Shown here one piece after another: positions 45,869 through 56,005 of a stretch of DNA of 64,000 nt (positions within the stretch are counted from its first letter, which is position 1; the number at the start of each line of letters is the position of its first letter). This DNA comes from a bacterium endosymbiont of Escarpia laminata (GTDB lineage Bacteria; Pseudomonadota; Gammaproteobacteria; Chromatiales; Chromatiaceae): positions 60,967 to 124,966 of the forward strand of contig QGON01000063.1 in the NCBI GenBank assembly GCA_003660235.1, given 5' to 3'. Below the pieces are notes generated by a model that searched no databases, was not told where the DNA came from, and saw nothing but the letters and a program-made list of their open reading frames with translations. The position numbers and the translations under genes were made by a program.

Positions 45869-46076
45869 GGTCTGCTCCTTACAGCGGTTTCACCGCCATT
45901 TTCTGGTTCTTCTATAGTAATAATGGATGAAATTTACGCGTTGGCAAATGATCCGGGCTAATTGAAATGGTCTTTGAGCCAGGAACGGTGAAAATGACTA
46001 ACCGTTTCGTGAGAAACTTTGCTATTACCCCTTTACTGCAATGGTGCGCAGGCTGCACCCAATTTAGAGAATCTTC

Positions 46077-46490
46077 GTGACCACCACAATAGATGAAATC
46101 GACCGGCAACGTTTTCGTGAAAGTCTCAGCCGCGCCACAGCGAATGACCAATTTCTTGATCGGTTTTACGACCGTTTTGTTGGCCAGTCGGATGAGGTTG
46201 CGGCTTTTTTTCATAACCGGGATATGCCGCAAATCAAGCAGAAGTTGCTTACCACCCTGGAGATGCTGGCTGATACGACAGAAGGTCAGCCGGGACTGTG
46301 TATGTACATGGAGATGCTGGGAAAGATACACCGGCGCCTGAATGTGGAACGCCGTTTTTTCGCCGGTTGGCGAAAGGCATTGATCGAGACAGTGGCGGAA
46401 TGTGATTCGGAGTTCAGTGAAGAGACTCGTCTTGCCTGGGAGCGGGCGATCGACCATGTGATTGAGCGAATGTCCGACCTAACTTCCTGA
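46077..46490 (+). CDS. single-domain globin
   Basis: 137 residues, all helical. Early FLDRFYDRFVG resembles the B/C region, and EMLGKIHRRLNV supplies a candidate proximal (F8) histidine, as in sensor-type or single-domain globins. Likely binds haem and O2 or NO. Starts with GTG after a weak purine-rich site. No fused signalling domain. Its divergence from DUF1451 and closeness to leuS give no functional hint. Confidence 0.75.
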   Translation: MTTTIDEIDRQRFRESLSRATANDQFLDRFYDRFVGQSDEVAAFFHNRDMPQIKQKLLTTLEMLADTTEGQPGLCMYMEMLGKIHRRLNVERRFFAGWRKALIETVAECDSEFSEETRLAWERAIDHVIERMSDLTS

Positions 46491-46550
46491 AAGTCGGAGG
46501 TTGGGTTATCCTTCCGCGATTATCCGAACACATTTTCCCGAAGCCGGACC

Positions 46551-49208
46551 ATGCAAAATACCTACGACCCCCGTCAGATAGAACAACAGACTCAGGCCCA
46601 TTGGGAGGAAGAGAAGACCTTTAAGGTGGTTGAAGATCCATCGAAAGAGAAGTTTTACTGCCTCTCAATGTTTCCCTATCCCAGTGGCAAGCTGCATATG
46701 GGGCATGTGCGTAACTACACCATCGGGGACGTGATCGCCCGTTATCAGCGTATGCAGGGAAAAAATGTGCTGCAGCCAATGGGTTGGGATGCATTTGGGC
46801 TGCCGGCAGAGAATGCGGCGCGCAAGAACAAGGCAGCGCCGGCGGGCTGGACCTACGACAACATCAAATATATGAAGGGGCAGCTCAACCGCCTCGGCTT
46901 CGGTTATGACTGGGATCGGGAGCTGGCCACCTGTCGGCCCGACTACTATAAATGGGAACAGTGGCTCTTCACCGAGCTCTATAAAAAAGGTCTGGTCTAT
47001 CGCAAGAACGCGGTGGTCAACTGGGATCCGGTGGATCAGACTGTGCTTGCCAATGAGCAGGTGATCGATGGCCGCGGCTGGCGTTCCGGGGCGCTGGTGG
47101 AGCGCCGCGAAATCCCCCAGTGGTTCATCAAGATCACCGACTACGCCGATGAGCTGCTTGATGAGATCGATAATCTGGAAGGCTGGCCCGACCAGGTCCG
47201 CACCATGCAGCGCAACTGGATCGGCCGTTCTTTCGGCGTGAAGATGGCGTTTGGTATCGAAGGTTCGGATGAGAGCCTGACCATCTTTACCACCCGTCCA
47301 GATACTCTCATGGGCGTTACCTATGTGGCGGTAGCTGGTGAGCACCCACTCGCGCTGCAGGCTGCGAAGAGCAGTGCTGAAATCGCCGGGTTCGTTGATG
47401 AGTGTCGCCAGGGCGGCACCTCCGAGGCGGATCTGGAGACCATCGAGAAAAAGGGCATGCCCCTGGGTATCAACGCGATCCATCCGGTGAGCGGCGAGCC
47501 CGTACCCATCTATGCTGCCAACTTCGTACTCATGGGCTACGGTACGGGCGCAGTGATGGCGGTGCCCGGTCACGACGAGCGCGACCATGCCTTCGCCAGC
47601 AAATACGGCATTCCGATCAAGCAGGTGATCCACCCGGCGGATGGCACAAATATCGACATCCAGGCCGCCGCCTACCTCGAAAAGGGTGTGCTCAAGGATT
47701 CCGGCCCTTTCAACGATCTCACCTCAGAGGCGGCTTTCGACGCTATTGCCGAGTGGCTGCAGGCGCGTAACAAGGGAGAGAAAACCAAGAACTTCCGCCT
47801 GCGTGACTGGGGCGTCTCCCGCCAGCGCTACTGGGGTACGCCAATCCCCATGATCCACTGCGACAAGTGCGGCACCGTGCCGGTCCCGTTGGCTGATCTG
47901 CCGGTGATCCTGCCGGAGGACATCGTCTACGACGAGGACACGATCAATCCGCTCAAGGCTGATGGCGAATTTGCCAAATGCAGCTGCCCCGAGTGTGGCG
48001 GTGCGGCCCGTCGCGAGACCGACACCTTCGACACCTTCATGGAGTCGAGTTGGTACTACGCCCGCTATACCTGCCCCGGGGCCGAGACCATGCTCGATGA
48101 GCGGGCTGACTACTGGCTGCCGGTGGACCACTACGTCGGCGGTATCGAACATGCGGTGTTGCATCTGCTCTACGCCCGCTTTTTCCACAAGCTCATGCGC
48201 GATGTGGGGCTGGTGCAGAGCAGCGAGCCATTCACCCGCCTGTTGACTCAGGGCATGGTGGTGGCGGAGACCTACTACCGGGATCAGAGTGATGGCTCCA
48301 AACATTGGTACAACCCGGCTGAAGTGGAGGTGGAACAGGACGAAAAGGGTCGGCCGCTGAGCGCCCGCCTGGTGGCCGATGGTCAGTCGGTGAAAATCGG
48401 CGGTATCGAGAAGATGTCGAAGTCGAAGAACAACGGCATCGATCCCCAATCGCTGATCGACCGCTACGGCGCGGATACCGTGCGTCTCTACACCATGTTC
48501 ACCTCGCCTCCGGATCAGTCGTTGGAGTGGAACGATGAGGGTGTGGAGGGTGCATTTCGCTTTCTCAAGCGGCTTTGGGCGTTCGCCGTTGAGAATGCAG
48601 ATGCGATTAAAGCTGTTAACGAGTCACTAGCATCTGGTGGTCGTACATTTGAGCCTGATTGGGGAAATCTACACCAGACCCAACAAGATTCACGTCGAGA
48701 AATTCATGCCGTATTGAAACAGGCCCTGTTCGACTTTGAACGACAGCAGTTCAATACGGTAGTAGCTGCGTGTATGAAGATCCTGAATCTCACATACAAA
48801 ATCCCTGGGGTGGTGAAAGTTAAGTCAGAAAATAAAGAGAAAGAAGCGAGCATTAACGTACTTATGCGAATGAGGCAGGAATCAGTAAGTGTTATTTTGC
48901 GCCTGCTCGGTCCCATCGCCCCCCACGTCAGTCACCATTTGTGGCGTGAGTTGGGGTATGGTGAAGATATTCTCGATGCAGGTTGGCCCCAACCCGACGA
49001 GAACGCGCTGAAGCAGGAGAGCATTCAGTACGTCATCCAGGTCAACGGCAAGGTGCGGGCCAAGATTCAGGTGCCGGTGGATGCGGACAAGTCGAAGGTT
49101 GAAGAGATCGCCCTCGGCAATGAGAATGTACAGAAGTTTGTTGGTGATGCCACCGTGCGCAAGGTTATAGTCGTGCCCAACAAATTGGTGAGCATCGTTG
49201 CCAAATAA
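46551..49208 (+). CDS. leuS: leucyl-tRNA synthetase
   Basis: 885 residues, class Ia synthetase. HIGH-type motif [13 protein letters not shown] (~43), editing CP1 domain ([16 protein letters not shown] at ~250, [19 protein letters not shown] quoted by core [11 protein letters not shown]), zinc-type insert, tRNA-binding WYY...[18 protein letters not shown] core, and KMSKSKNNG (~622). The C-terminal domain ends KVRAKIQVP...[12 protein letters not shown]. The part encoded by ~48600-48895 (anticodon-binding domain) has a distinctly AT-richer codon choice and a longer helical insert than flanking sequence, suggesting a recombined segment. Confidence 0.97.
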   Translation: MQNTYDPRQIEQQTQAHWEEEKTFKVVEDPSKEKFYCLSMFPYPSGKLHMGHVRNYTIGDVIARYQRMQGKNVLQPMGWDAFGLPAENAARKNKAAPAGWTYDNIKYMKGQLNRLGFGYDWDRELATCRPDYYKWEQWLFTELYKKGLVYRKNAVVNWDPVDQTVLANEQVIDGRGWRSGALVERREIPQWFIKITDYADELLDEIDNLEGWPDQVRTMQRNWIGRSFGVKMAFGIEGSDESLTIFTTRPDTLMGVTYVAVAGEHPLALQAAKSSAEIAGFVDECRQGGTSEADLETIEKKGMPLGINAIHPVSGEPVPIYAANFVLMGYGTGAVMAVPGHDERDHAFASKYGIPIKQVIHPADGTNIDIQAAAYLEKGVLKDSGPFNDLTSEAAFDAIAEWLQARNKGEKTKNFRLRDWGVSRQRYWGTPIPMIHCDKCGTVPVPLADLPVILPEDIVYDEDTINPLKADGEFAKCSCPECGGAARRETDTFDTFMESSWYYARYTCPGAETMLDERADYWLPVDHYVGGIEHAVLHLLYARFFHKLMRDVGLVQSSEPFTRLLTQGMVVAETYYRDQSDGSKHWYNPAEVEVEQDEKGRPLSARLVADGQSVKIGGIEKMSKSKNNGIDPQSLIDRYGADTVRLYTMFTSPPDQSLEWNDEGVEGAFRFLKRLWAFAVENADAIKAVNESLASGGRTFEPDWGNLHQTQQDSRREIHAVLKQALFDFERQQFNTVVAACMKILNLTYKIPGVVKVKSENKEKEASINVLMRMRQESVSVILRLLGPIAPHVSHHLWRELGYGEDILDAGWPQPDENALKQESIQYVIQVNGKVRAKIQVPVDADKSKVEEIALGNENVQKFVGDATVRKVIVVPNKLVSIVAK

Positions 49209-49242
49209 ACCACCCCGCCGCAAGCGGACGTGGTATTAAATC

Positions 49243-49309
49243 GTAGGAGCGGCGCTTCGCCGCGAAAACCCCGTAAATAGAAAAATCGCGGCGGGGGCGC
49301 CGCTCCTAC
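49243..49309. repeat. dispersed inverted repeat, family B
   Basis: GTAGGAGCGGCGCTTCGCCG and CGGCGGGGGCGCCGCTCCTAC pair around a short AT-rich spacer. Lies between leuS and lptE. Same family as 45232-45298. Confidence 0.8.
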
Positions 49310-49363
49310 GAACGCTTCGCAGCAAGCTGCGGAGAATTAAACCCAAAGAGATTAAAGACAAAG

Positions 49364-49398
49364 TGTAGGTTGGGTTACGCTATCGTTAGCCCGACCTA
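49364..49398. repeat. short palindrome GTAGGTTGGG...CCCGACCTAC
   Basis: A 35-base imperfect palindrome 18 bases before the lptE start. A common interspersed type in gammaproteobacteria (inference); it could affect lptE expression from leuS. Confidence 0.6.
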
Positions 49399-49416
49399 CG
49401 GGAGCGCTGATTAGGT

Positions 49417-49917
49417 ATGCTAAAAGAACAACACTGGCGTAGCGTTTGTTACTTATCGATTTTGCTGATTCTCGCAGGCTGCGGATTTCATCTGAAAGGC
49501 TATCAACAGGCGACACCCAACCTGAACGGCCTGTTTGTGGAGAACGCCGAAAACCGCAAGAGTCTGGCAGGGGTTCTACAGCGGGATCTGCGGGCATCAG
49601 GCGTGGCTTTGGCTGCCGATGCGGCAGCGGCGAAGAATCGCCTCTCACTTACCGAGATATTCAAATATCGAGTCCTCTCCGTCGATGAAAACGGCAAGGC
49701 GCTGGAGTATGAGTTGCGCTTGAAGAGCGAATTTTCCGTGGTGGATCGTGAGAGTAGGGCAGCGCTGCCTGATCAGCATCTGGAACTTGTGCGTGAGTTG
49801 ACCTATAGCGGTACGGACGAACTGGGCCGTCGCAACGAGGCTAAGCTGGTGCGTGGTGATATGCGTACCGATATGGCGGATCAGATTGTCCGGCGCCTGC
49901 AGGCGCAGCTGAACTAG
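49417..49917 (+). CDS. lptE: LPS-assembly lipoprotein LptE
   Basis: 166-residue outer-membrane lipoprotein that plugs and assembles the LptD channel. The signal ends in a lipobox LILAGC-GFHLKGY (lipidated Cys ~22); GFHLKG is the standard start of mature LptE. It lies between leuS and holA, the conserved leuS-lptE-holA order. Confidence 0.93.
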   Translation: MLKEQHWRSVCYLSILLILAGCGFHLKGYQQATPNLNGLFVENAENRKSLAGVLQRDLRASGVALAADAAAAKNRLSLTEIFKYRVLSVDENGKALEYELRLKSEFSVVDRESRAALPDQHLELVRELTYSGTDELGRRNEAKLVRGDMRTDMADQIVRRLQAQLN

Positions 49918-49927
49918 GTTCTGACGC

Positions 49928-50935
49928 ATGCGCCTGCGCAACGACCAACTTGCCGTCAGTCTGAAAAAAAGCCTGGCGCCGATCTATTTTCTCACTGGCG
50001 ATGAACCGTTGCAGATGGGTGAGGCCGCCGATCTGGTTCGGGCCAGTGCCCGGGCGCAAGGTTACACCGAGCGTGAGGTGCTGGATCATAGCCCTAATTT
50101 CGATTGGAACACCCTCAGCGCCGCCGCAGACAGTCTCTCCCTATTCGGCGAACAGCGTATTCTTGATCTGCGTTTGAGCAGCGCCAAGGTGGGGACTGAG
50201 GGTGCCAAGGCCCTAACCGCTTATGCTGCCAATCCGCCCCAGGATACGCTGTTGCTGATTACCGCGCCTAAACTGGAGCGCAGTCAGCACAACAGTAAAT
50301 GGGTGAAATCGCTGGATAAAACCGGGGTGCTGGTACAGATCTGGCCGGTGGAGGGTGCGCGCCTGCCACCCTGGATCGAGCAGCGTCTGCGTGGTGTCGG
50401 TCTGATCCCCGAGCCCGGCGTGGTCGAGATGCTGGCGGAGCGCATCGAGGGTAATCTGCTTGCTGCTTCCCAGGAGATCGAAAAGCTGCTGCTGCTTCAG
50501 GGGCCTGGAGTCATCAGTGCAGAGCAGTTGGCGGCGGTGGCCGACAGCGCAAGGTTTGACGTTTATGGTCTGGTGGATACACTGCTGAAAGGGGATGCCG
50601 CGCGCGGGCTACGCATGCTGGATGGACTGAAAGGTGAGGGGGTGGCGGCGCCGGTGGTGCTCTGGGCGTTGTCCCGGGAGATACGGCAACTGGCGGTCAT
50701 GTCCCACGAGATCGAACAGGGTGGCTCGGCGGAGCGGGTGATGGGGGCGTACCGGATATGGGAGAAGCGCAAGCCGTTAGTGCGCCGGGGGTTGAGGCAG
50801 CGGGTGGCCCACTGGCGGCGACTGCTCATACTCTGTGCAAAAGTGGATCGCACAATCAAGGGCATGGACGATGGGGATCCCTGGCTGTTATTGCAGGATA
50901 TTGCGCTGGGTATCTCCGGCCGCCGACTCAGGTAA
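49928..50935 (+). CDS. holA: DNA polymerase III subunit delta
   Basis: 335 residues. Clamp-loader delta subunit that opens the beta clamp. N-terminal PIYFLTGDEPLQMGEAADLVR (beta-binding region, ~17) and the C-terminal collar domain (LWALSREIRQL, ~245) are typical. Ten bases after lptE, so one operon. Confidence 0.95.
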   Translation: MRLRNDQLAVSLKKSLAPIYFLTGDEPLQMGEAADLVRASARAQGYTEREVLDHSPNFDWNTLSAAADSLSLFGEQRILDLRLSSAKVGTEGAKALTAYAANPPQDTLLLITAPKLERSQHNSKWVKSLDKTGVLVQIWPVEGARLPPWIEQRLRGVGLIPEPGVVEMLAERIEGNLLAASQEIEKLLLLQGPGVISAEQLAAVADSARFDVYGLVDTLLKGDAARGLRMLDGLKGEGVAAPVVLWALSREIRQLAVMSHEIEQGGSAERVMGAYRIWEKRKPLVRRGLRQRVAHWRRLLILCAKVDRTIKGMDDGDPWLLLQDIALGISGRRLR

Positions 50936-50945
50936 ACGACAGAGC

Positions 50946-51066
50946 GTAGGATGTCGGTGAGCTTGCGAACCGCATCATTTGTGCCCATCAAGGAACGCGC
51001 AAACATGCCATGCAGGAGTATTCCCCTGCCGATCGATGTGGTTCGTCCCTCACCGGCATCCTACAC
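50946..51066. repeat. dispersed inverted repeat, family A, with enlarged centre
   Basis: Arms GTAGGATGTCGGTGAGCTTG and CCCTCACCGGCATCCTAC match copies at 4743 and 11833, but the middle contains about 50 extra bases with its own small palindrome (GCAGGAGTATTCCCCTGC). It lies in the gap between the convergent holA and WYL genes. Confidence 0.75.
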
Positions 51067-51084
51067 AGATTTGCAGCTATTGCG

Positions 51085-52047
51085 TCAGTGATAGATCTCC
51101 GACATCGCCGCTATCCTGTCCGCTACCGATTTACGCAGTCCCGTGGGAGAGACCACCTCCACATCCGGTCCATACTTCAGTATATCCATGATCAGTTCCG
51201 CCGGATTGTGATAGGGAATGCACAGCTCATAACGTCCATTCTCCAGCCAGCGGCTCTCCTGGGATGGGTGCCACTGCTCTTTTGCCACCCAGCGAGCCCG
51301 TTCGGCGGTGAAGTGGAGCACGGCTGTCTTGTCGGATTGGCCGCTGAAGATGCCGTAAGCCGATTGATAGTGGTGATCAAGCGCGTCTTCTTTGATATCC
51401 CGCGCTTTTTTCTCCAGCACAGCGCTCTCGGAAATGGCGTCGAGGGCGAAGGTCCTCAGCCCCTTGCGCAGATGGCACCAGGCATCCAGATACCAGTTGT
51501 CCCGATAGTGGGTGAGGCGCTGTGGGGAGACTTCCCGTGCTGTGGACTGATCCAAACGGCTGTAGTAGTCGAGTCGTAGTCGCTTTCTCAGGGCAATGGC
51601 GGTTGCCAGGTTGGAAAAATGATCTCCCGCAGATCTGGCGGCGGCTTGCAGGATGCGGATGCGCCGGGTTATCTGCTCCCCACCGGCATGCTGGCGGTTC
51701 AGCAGTTGCTCGATTTGGCGCCGAAAGGGTTGCAGGTGGCTCCCAAGCAGACCGGGTTGTACCTGTTCCAGCAACTGCTGCATGCTCAGCAGCGCATAGA
51801 GCTCCGAGGCATTGAACCAGAGTCCCGGCAGCTGATACATCTCCCCTTCGTCCGGCGCATAACTATAGCCATTGAAGGTGCGGTCATAGATGATGGGGGC
51901 GTTGAGAAAGAGGCGCATCTCCTCGATAAGACGCTTGACCGTGGCGCGTGAGCACTCCAGTTCCTCCTCCAGCCGCTTGCGGGAAACCGGGTGGCGGGCC
52001 GCCTGCAGGATGCGGTTGAGTTCGAATATCCGGTCAAACCGGTCCAT
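51085..52047 (-). CDS. WYL domain transcriptional regulator
   Basis: 320 residues. N-terminal winged helix (residues ~5-60: HPVSRKRLEEELECSRATVK as the HTH core), then a WYL domain (~140-215, with LDYYSR and DNWYLDAWCHLR) and a C-terminal WCX-like part. WYL proteins bind ligands such as nucleotides and often regulate DNA-damage or defence genes; no defence system adjoins it here. Target unknown. Confidence 0.88.
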   Translation of the reverse strand: MDRFDRIFELNRILQAARHPVSRKRLEEELECSRATVKRLIEEMRLFLNAPIIYDRTFNGYSYAPDEGEMYQLPGLWFNASELYALLSMQQLLEQVQPGLLGSHLQPFRRQIEQLLNRQHAGGEQITRRIRILQAAARSAGDHFSNLATAIALRKRLRLDYYSRLDQSTAREVSPQRLTHYRDNWYLDAWCHLRKGLRTFALDAISESAVLEKKARDIKEDALDHHYQSAYGIFSGQSDKTAVLHFTAERARWVAKEQWHPSQESRWLENGRYELCIPYHNPAELIMDILKYGPDVEVVSPTGLRKSVADRIAAMSEIYH

Positions 52048-52086
52048 CGGTCGCTAGCATAATTTGTGGAATCTTCGGGCTTATTG

Positions 52087-52443
52087 TCAGGCCTTGTCAG
52101 CCTTGGAGTCGTTGGTGGGTTGATCCAGCGACCAGAGCCGCTCCAGGTGGTAGAAGTCCCGCACTTTTGGCAGCATGACGTGGACCACTACGCTATTGAG
52201 GTCGACCAGCGCCCACTCTCCATCATCAAGCCCCTCTGAGCCCAGTGGGGTTTCACCCGCCTGTTTGGCCTTGAAGGCGACGGTCTGGGCAATGGCTTTC
52301 ACGTGTCTGTCCGAGGTGCCGCTCGCCACCACCATGATGTCGGTAATGCTGGTTTTTCCCCTGACATCAAGTGTTACCACGTCTTTGGCCTTCATGTCGT
52401 CGAGGGTCTCGAGGACCAGATCTTTAAGCTCTTCTACCCGCAT
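52087..52443 (-). CDS. rsfS: ribosomal silencing factor RsfS
   Basis: 118 residues. Binds L14 of the 50S subunit and blocks subunit joining in slow growth. Family blocks [20 protein letters not shown] (~30-50) and [18 protein letters not shown] (~75-92) are present. Follows nadD by 49 bases on the same strand, a conserved pairing. Confidence 0.95.
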   Translation of the reverse strand: MRVEELKDLVLETLDDMKAKDVVTLDVRGKTSITDIMVVASGTSDRHVKAIAQTVAFKAKQAGETPLGSEGLDDGEWALVDLNSVVVHVMLPKVRDFYHLERLWSLDQPTNDSKADKA

Positions 52444-52492
52444 GTTGTTCCTGTAATTGATGGATTTTCCCTGATTGTAACCTATGGTGGTC

Positions 52493-53128
52493 TCAGAGAT
52501 AGAGCTTTTCCCGTTCGATAATCTCCAATACGGCGTCAGGGAGCAGGAAGCGGGGGCTATCTCCGTTGGCGACCATGGCCCGAATGAGAGTGGCGGAGAT
52601 ATCCAGCTGGGTAAAGGTCTGGAACAGGATGCGTCCCCCGGGTGCAGTGTGCAATTCGGTGGGGTCGGTAGTCTGTCGTGGCGCCAAAAACTGTTGCAGG
52701 GGCGGGTCGATTTTAGCCGGTTGTCCCGGCCGGGTCATGATGATGAGGTGGGCAATCGTCGCAATGTCCAGCGGGCGATTCCAGGAGAGAACCCCCTTAA
52801 ACGCGTCGCTGCCCATGAGCAGGCAGAGGGGTTCCTCTTCACCCAACTCCTCACGCAGTGAGAGCAGTGTGTCGACGGTGTAGGAGGCGCTGTCGCGTCT
52901 CAGTTCCCGGTCATCGGCTTTGAGTCCAGGGGTGCCGGAGACGGCGGCCACGACCATCTGCAGACGTAGTTTGGCCGGAGTTTCCGGCTGGTCGCGATGC
53001 ACCGCATGCCGCAGCGGGATCAGGCGTATCTCATCCAACCTCAAGGCATGTTTGACGTCCAGTGCAGTGCGCAGGTGGCCGAAGTGAATGGGATCGAAGG
53101 TGCCGCCGAGAATACCGATCATGGGCAA
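52493..53128 (-). CDS. nadD: nicotinate-nucleotide adenylyltransferase
   Basis: 211 residues. Makes deamido-NAD from NaMN and ATP. Nucleotidyltransferase motifs [18 protein letters not shown] (5-22) with the HxGH-type site, LLMGSDAF (~105) and the C-terminal [10 protein letters not shown] (~178) are intact. Located six bases after proA, forming proA-nadD-rsfS. Confidence 0.96.
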   Translation of the reverse strand: MPMIGILGGTFDPIHFGHLRTALDVKHALRLDEIRLIPLRHAVHRDQPETPAKLRLQMVVAAVSGTPGLKADDRELRRDSASYTVDTLLSLREELGEEEPLCLLMGSDAFKGVLSWNRPLDIATIAHLIIMTRPGQPAKIDPPLQQFLAPRQTTDPTELHTAPGGRILFQTFTQLDISATLIRAMVANGDSPRFLLPDAVLEIIEREKLYL

Positions 53129-53134
53129 TAAAGT

Positions 53135-54427
53135 TTATTGGCGGATATGGCCATCGCCGAGCACGATATATTTGACCGACGTCAGCCCCTCCAGACCCAC
53201 TGGCCCACGGGCATGAAATTTGTCTGTGGAGATGCCGATCTCGGCCCCGAGGCCGTATTCAAAACCGTCCGCAAAGCGGGTGGAGGTGTTGACCATCACC
53301 GAGCTGGAGTCGACTTCGGATAGAAAACGGCGCGCCCGAGTGTAGTTTTCAGTGATGATGGAATCGGTGTGCTGGGAGCTGTGGGTGTTGATGTGGTCGA
53401 TGGCCGCGTCCAGATCCTGCACCACACGGATAGAGAGGATGGGTCCCAGATATTCGGTATCCCAGTCCTCGTCGGTGGCGGCGATGGCGTTGTCGATTAT
53501 CTCCAGGGTATGCGGACAACCGCGCAACTCCACGCCCTTCTCCTGCAGTGGTGCGGCAAGCATCAGCAGTGCCTCCTCGGCGATTTCTTCCGCAACGAGC
53601 AGGGTTTCAAGGGTGTTGCAGGTGCCGTAGCGCTGGGTCTTGGAATTCATGGTCACATCGAACGCCTTGCCGATGTCGGCCTGATCGTCGATATAGACAT
53701 GGCAGATGCCGTCGAGGTGTTTGATCACCGGCACCCGGGCATCGCGGCTGATGCGCTCGATGAGCCCCTTGCCGCCACGGGGGATGATGACGTCGATCGA
53801 CTCCGGCATGGTGATCATGCTGCCGACGGCTGCCCGCTCGGTGGTGGCCAAAACCTGCACCGCATCAGCGGGCAGACCCGCCTTCTCCAGGCCACGCTGG
53901 ATGCCGGCGGCAATGGCCTGGTTGGAGTGGAATGCCTCGGAGCCGCCGCGCAGCACCGTGGCATTGCCGGACTTGAGGCAGAGGGCCGCCGCATCTGCGG
54001 TAACATTCGGGCGGGACTCGTAGATGATACCGACCACCCCGAGAGGCACCCGCATACGCCCGACCTGAATGCCGCTCGGGCGATAGTTCATGTCGAAGAT
54101 CTCACCGATGGGGTCCGCCAGTCCTGCGATCTGCCGTAGCCCCTCGATCATGGAGTCGATGCGTGACGGAGTGAGTTCCAGACGATCCAGCAAGGCGGCA
54201 TCGAGCCCCTTGGCGGCACCTGCTTGCAGGTCTTTTTTGTTCTCGGCCATCAAAATGGCGCGATTGCTGTCGAGATCGTCGGCGATGGCATTCAATGCGG
54301 CGTTCTTTTCGCCGGTGGTTGCGGAAGCCAGGCGACGGGAGGCGGTGCGGGCCTTTGCGCCCAACCCGGCCATATATGCGGCGATATCGGTGATTTCAGT
54401 CATCAACATATCTCTTTTCGAGGTCAT
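53135..54427 (-). CDS. proA: glutamate-5-semialdehyde dehydrogenase (gamma-glutamyl phosphate reductase)
   Basis: 430 residues. Second step of proline synthesis, NADPH-dependent. [24 protein letters not shown] is quoted by its core [15 protein letters not shown] (~155), the catalytic Cys is in [14 protein letters not shown] (~275), and [20 protein letters not shown] appears near the end as [15 protein letters not shown]. The start may be 54427 (AGGA upstream) or 54403; the extra residues are not conserved. Confidence 0.95.
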   Translation of the reverse strand: MTSKRDMLMTEITDIAAYMAGLGAKARTASRRLASATTGEKNAALNAIADDLDSNRAILMAENKKDLQAGAAKGLDAALLDRLELTPSRIDSMIEGLRQIAGLADPIGEIFDMNYRPSGIQVGRMRVPLGVVGIIYESRPNVTADAAALCLKSGNATVLRGGSEAFHSNQAIAAGIQRGLEKAGLPADAVQVLATTERAAVGSMITMPESIDVIIPRGGKGLIERISRDARVPVIKHLDGICHVYIDDQADIGKAFDVTMNSKTQRYGTCNTLETLLVAEEIAEEALLMLAAPLQEKGVELRGCPHTLEIIDNAIAATDEDWDTEYLGPILSIRVVQDLDAAIDHINTHSSQHTDSIITENYTRARRFLSEVDSSSVMVNTSTRFADGFEYGLGAEIGISTDKFHARGPVGLEGLTSVKYIVLGDGHIRQ

Positions 54428-54541
54428 TCAATCCTACCGGTATTGGTGCCGGATCAGGCAGCCCGTTGGTCTGGACAGGAGGAAATCAGGGAATTCTAAC
54501 AGAAGTGGCTCAAGTTTCCCCCAAGTGCGCTGATCGTGACA

Positions 54542-54564
54542 CCGCCCTCCAGAAGGGAGGGCGG
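54542..54564. other. perfect GC-rich hairpin upstream of proA
   Basis: CCGCCCTCC-AGAAG-GGAGGGCGG forms a very stable stem but no T-run follows on either strand. It lies between the end of the LamG gene and the proA start, and could limit read-through between them. Confidence 0.55.
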
Positions 54565-54594
54565 GGGCTGTTTGCCCTATTGGAAACTTCAGTG

Positions 54595-55605
54595 TTACTC
54601 AGACAACAGTTTCTCGATAACGGCATTGGTTGCAGCGATCAGAAGATCGGCATCTGTGTCGGGGATCTTTTTCCCACGTTGGGCCTCAATGGCGCTGATC
54701 AGGGCATAGAGCCTGTTGACGGCAGAGACATCATTGTCGCTATTCACGTCATCCAGGGCTGTGATTGCGGCATCGAGCTTCGCATCCAGACTGTTGGCAA
54801 GACCTTCCTGGATATTGAGCGTAACAATCGTTTCAACCACTTCGGTGAGCATATCTGCAGGCGGAACACCCTCCATGTGCAGGCGTTTCACATCCTCTTC
54901 GGAGATTGCCTGGTTATAGATGCGGATGTCATCGATATCTCCACTCCAGTACCTCCGCTGATAGCCGTCTGACGAAAGGCTGTATCCGAACAACAGGCTG
55001 GCATTGTTGTAGACGGTCTTTACATCGTCCGCTGATTCTGACAATTCGCCGTCGACCCAGAGTTCGCCATCGCTGCCATTTTTATTGATGACGACGTGGT
55101 GCCATGTGCTGTCTCTGAAATCCTTCGTGGAATCGATGAGATACGTGCCGTCGACGCCTACGGAGCCATAGCCTTCATGGGTCTTGAATCTGATCTCCCC
55201 ATCTTGTCTTGTTGGGTTTATAGGCCCAAGACTCAAGTAAAAGTCGTGATAAGGAACCGTTTTATCGATGACTTTCTGACCATAACTGTTACTCCAGTCT
55301 CCACCGCCGTCATTCAGGAACCAGAGACTGACTGAGTAGCTATACCAGGAGGGAAAATTCAAGCTCGTTCCTATCTCGATATAGTCACCATTGCCATCGA
55401 AATAGTAGGCGCTGTCCGCATTGCCGAACCGGTCGAACGTCAATGCAGCGCCTCCATGAATCGTCCCGTCATAACCATGATAGGTTTCATCGATTGCATT
55501 GCCGTTGAAGGGGTAGTCGGCCACCAGACTGCCGGATAGGTCGGCATTCGCCATGCCGGAAATCAGCAGTGCTGTGGCAAGTGCTGTAAATTTGGAGTTC
55601 CTCAT
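54595..55605 (-). CDS. secreted LamG/concanavalin A-like protein with C-terminal FIMAH-type helical domain
   Basis: 336 residues. Signal peptide (FTALATALLISGMANA), then a LamG/ConA-like lectin domain (~25-220: VADYPFNGNAID, STWHHVVINKNGSDGELWVDG quoted by its core WHHVVINKNGSDGELWVDG, DIDDIRIYNQAIS), and a C-terminal helical module (LANSLDAKLDAAITALDD ... AQRGKKI) resembling FIMAH domains of extracellular proteins. Likely binds glycans outside the cell. The start at 55605 is fixed by AAGGAG 7 bases upstream; the frame extends to 55656 without support. Confidence 0.8.
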   Translation of the reverse strand: MRNSKFTALATALLISGMANADLSGSLVADYPFNGNAIDETYHGYDGTIHGGAALTFDRFGNADSAYYFDGNGDYIEIGTSLNFPSWYSYSVSLWFLNDGGGDWSNSYGQKVIDKTVPYHDFYLSLGPINPTRQDGEIRFKTHEGYGSVGVDGTYLIDSTKDFRDSTWHHVVINKNGSDGELWVDGELSESADDVKTVYNNASLLFGYSLSSDGYQRRYWSGDIDDIRIYNQAISEEDVKRLHMEGVPPADMLTEVVETIVTLNIQEGLANSLDAKLDAAITALDDVNSDNDVSAVNRLYALISAIEAQRGKKIPDTDADLLIAATNAVIEKLLSE

Positions 55606-55914
55606 TGTTAACTCCTTGTCTCTGCCTAGCGCGCGGGTTGCGCGAACTATCTTCAAGACATGATTAATGAGTCAACGAGGGACAGTAGTTTGTTCTCCGG
55701 GGGTGCGTAAGGAGTTTTGGAAAACCGGGAGGCTATCCAGCGCCCCCAGACATCTCCGTTTCGATCTCACCCTACTCTCTCTCCCCCGACGTAACGCTGC
55801 TCTGCTCAAGCGGCGCCTGTGTGGGAGGTTCGCCATGAGCCGAATAGCATTCGCCTAATTAAATTATAGTCTGTGGATCCTCTCTTCGTGAAAACCCTAG
55901 TGTTTTAGTAGGAA
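55606..55914. other. intergenic, no supported gene
   Basis: A 63-codon frame at 55667-55858 is arginine-rich and lacks a ribosome site. The stretch otherwise holds the divergent promoters of the LamG gene and the nor accessory operon. Confidence 0.5.
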
Positions 55915-55956
55915 TTAACTTTTATCAAAGCAGCACAATACAGGCTCTGGTACATT
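55915..55956 (+). promoter_or_regulatory. candidate Fnr/Dnr-type class II promoter of the nor accessory operon
   Basis: TTAAC-TTTT-ATCAA (55915-55928) resembles the TTGAT-N4-ATCAA box with a perfect right half. A -10-like TACATT lies at 55951-55956, giving a start near 55963; the box centre (55921.5) is then at -41.5, the canonical class II distance. Left half is weak, so this is a prediction. Confidence 0.45.
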
Positions 55957-56005
55957 GCCCTCCGTTTGATGATTGGAAAGAGCTAATTCATTAAGGAATC
56001 CGCAG

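Noticed and set aside
55667..55858. 63-residue frame upstream of norE
   Set aside because: Arg-rich, no ribosome site, in a promoter region.
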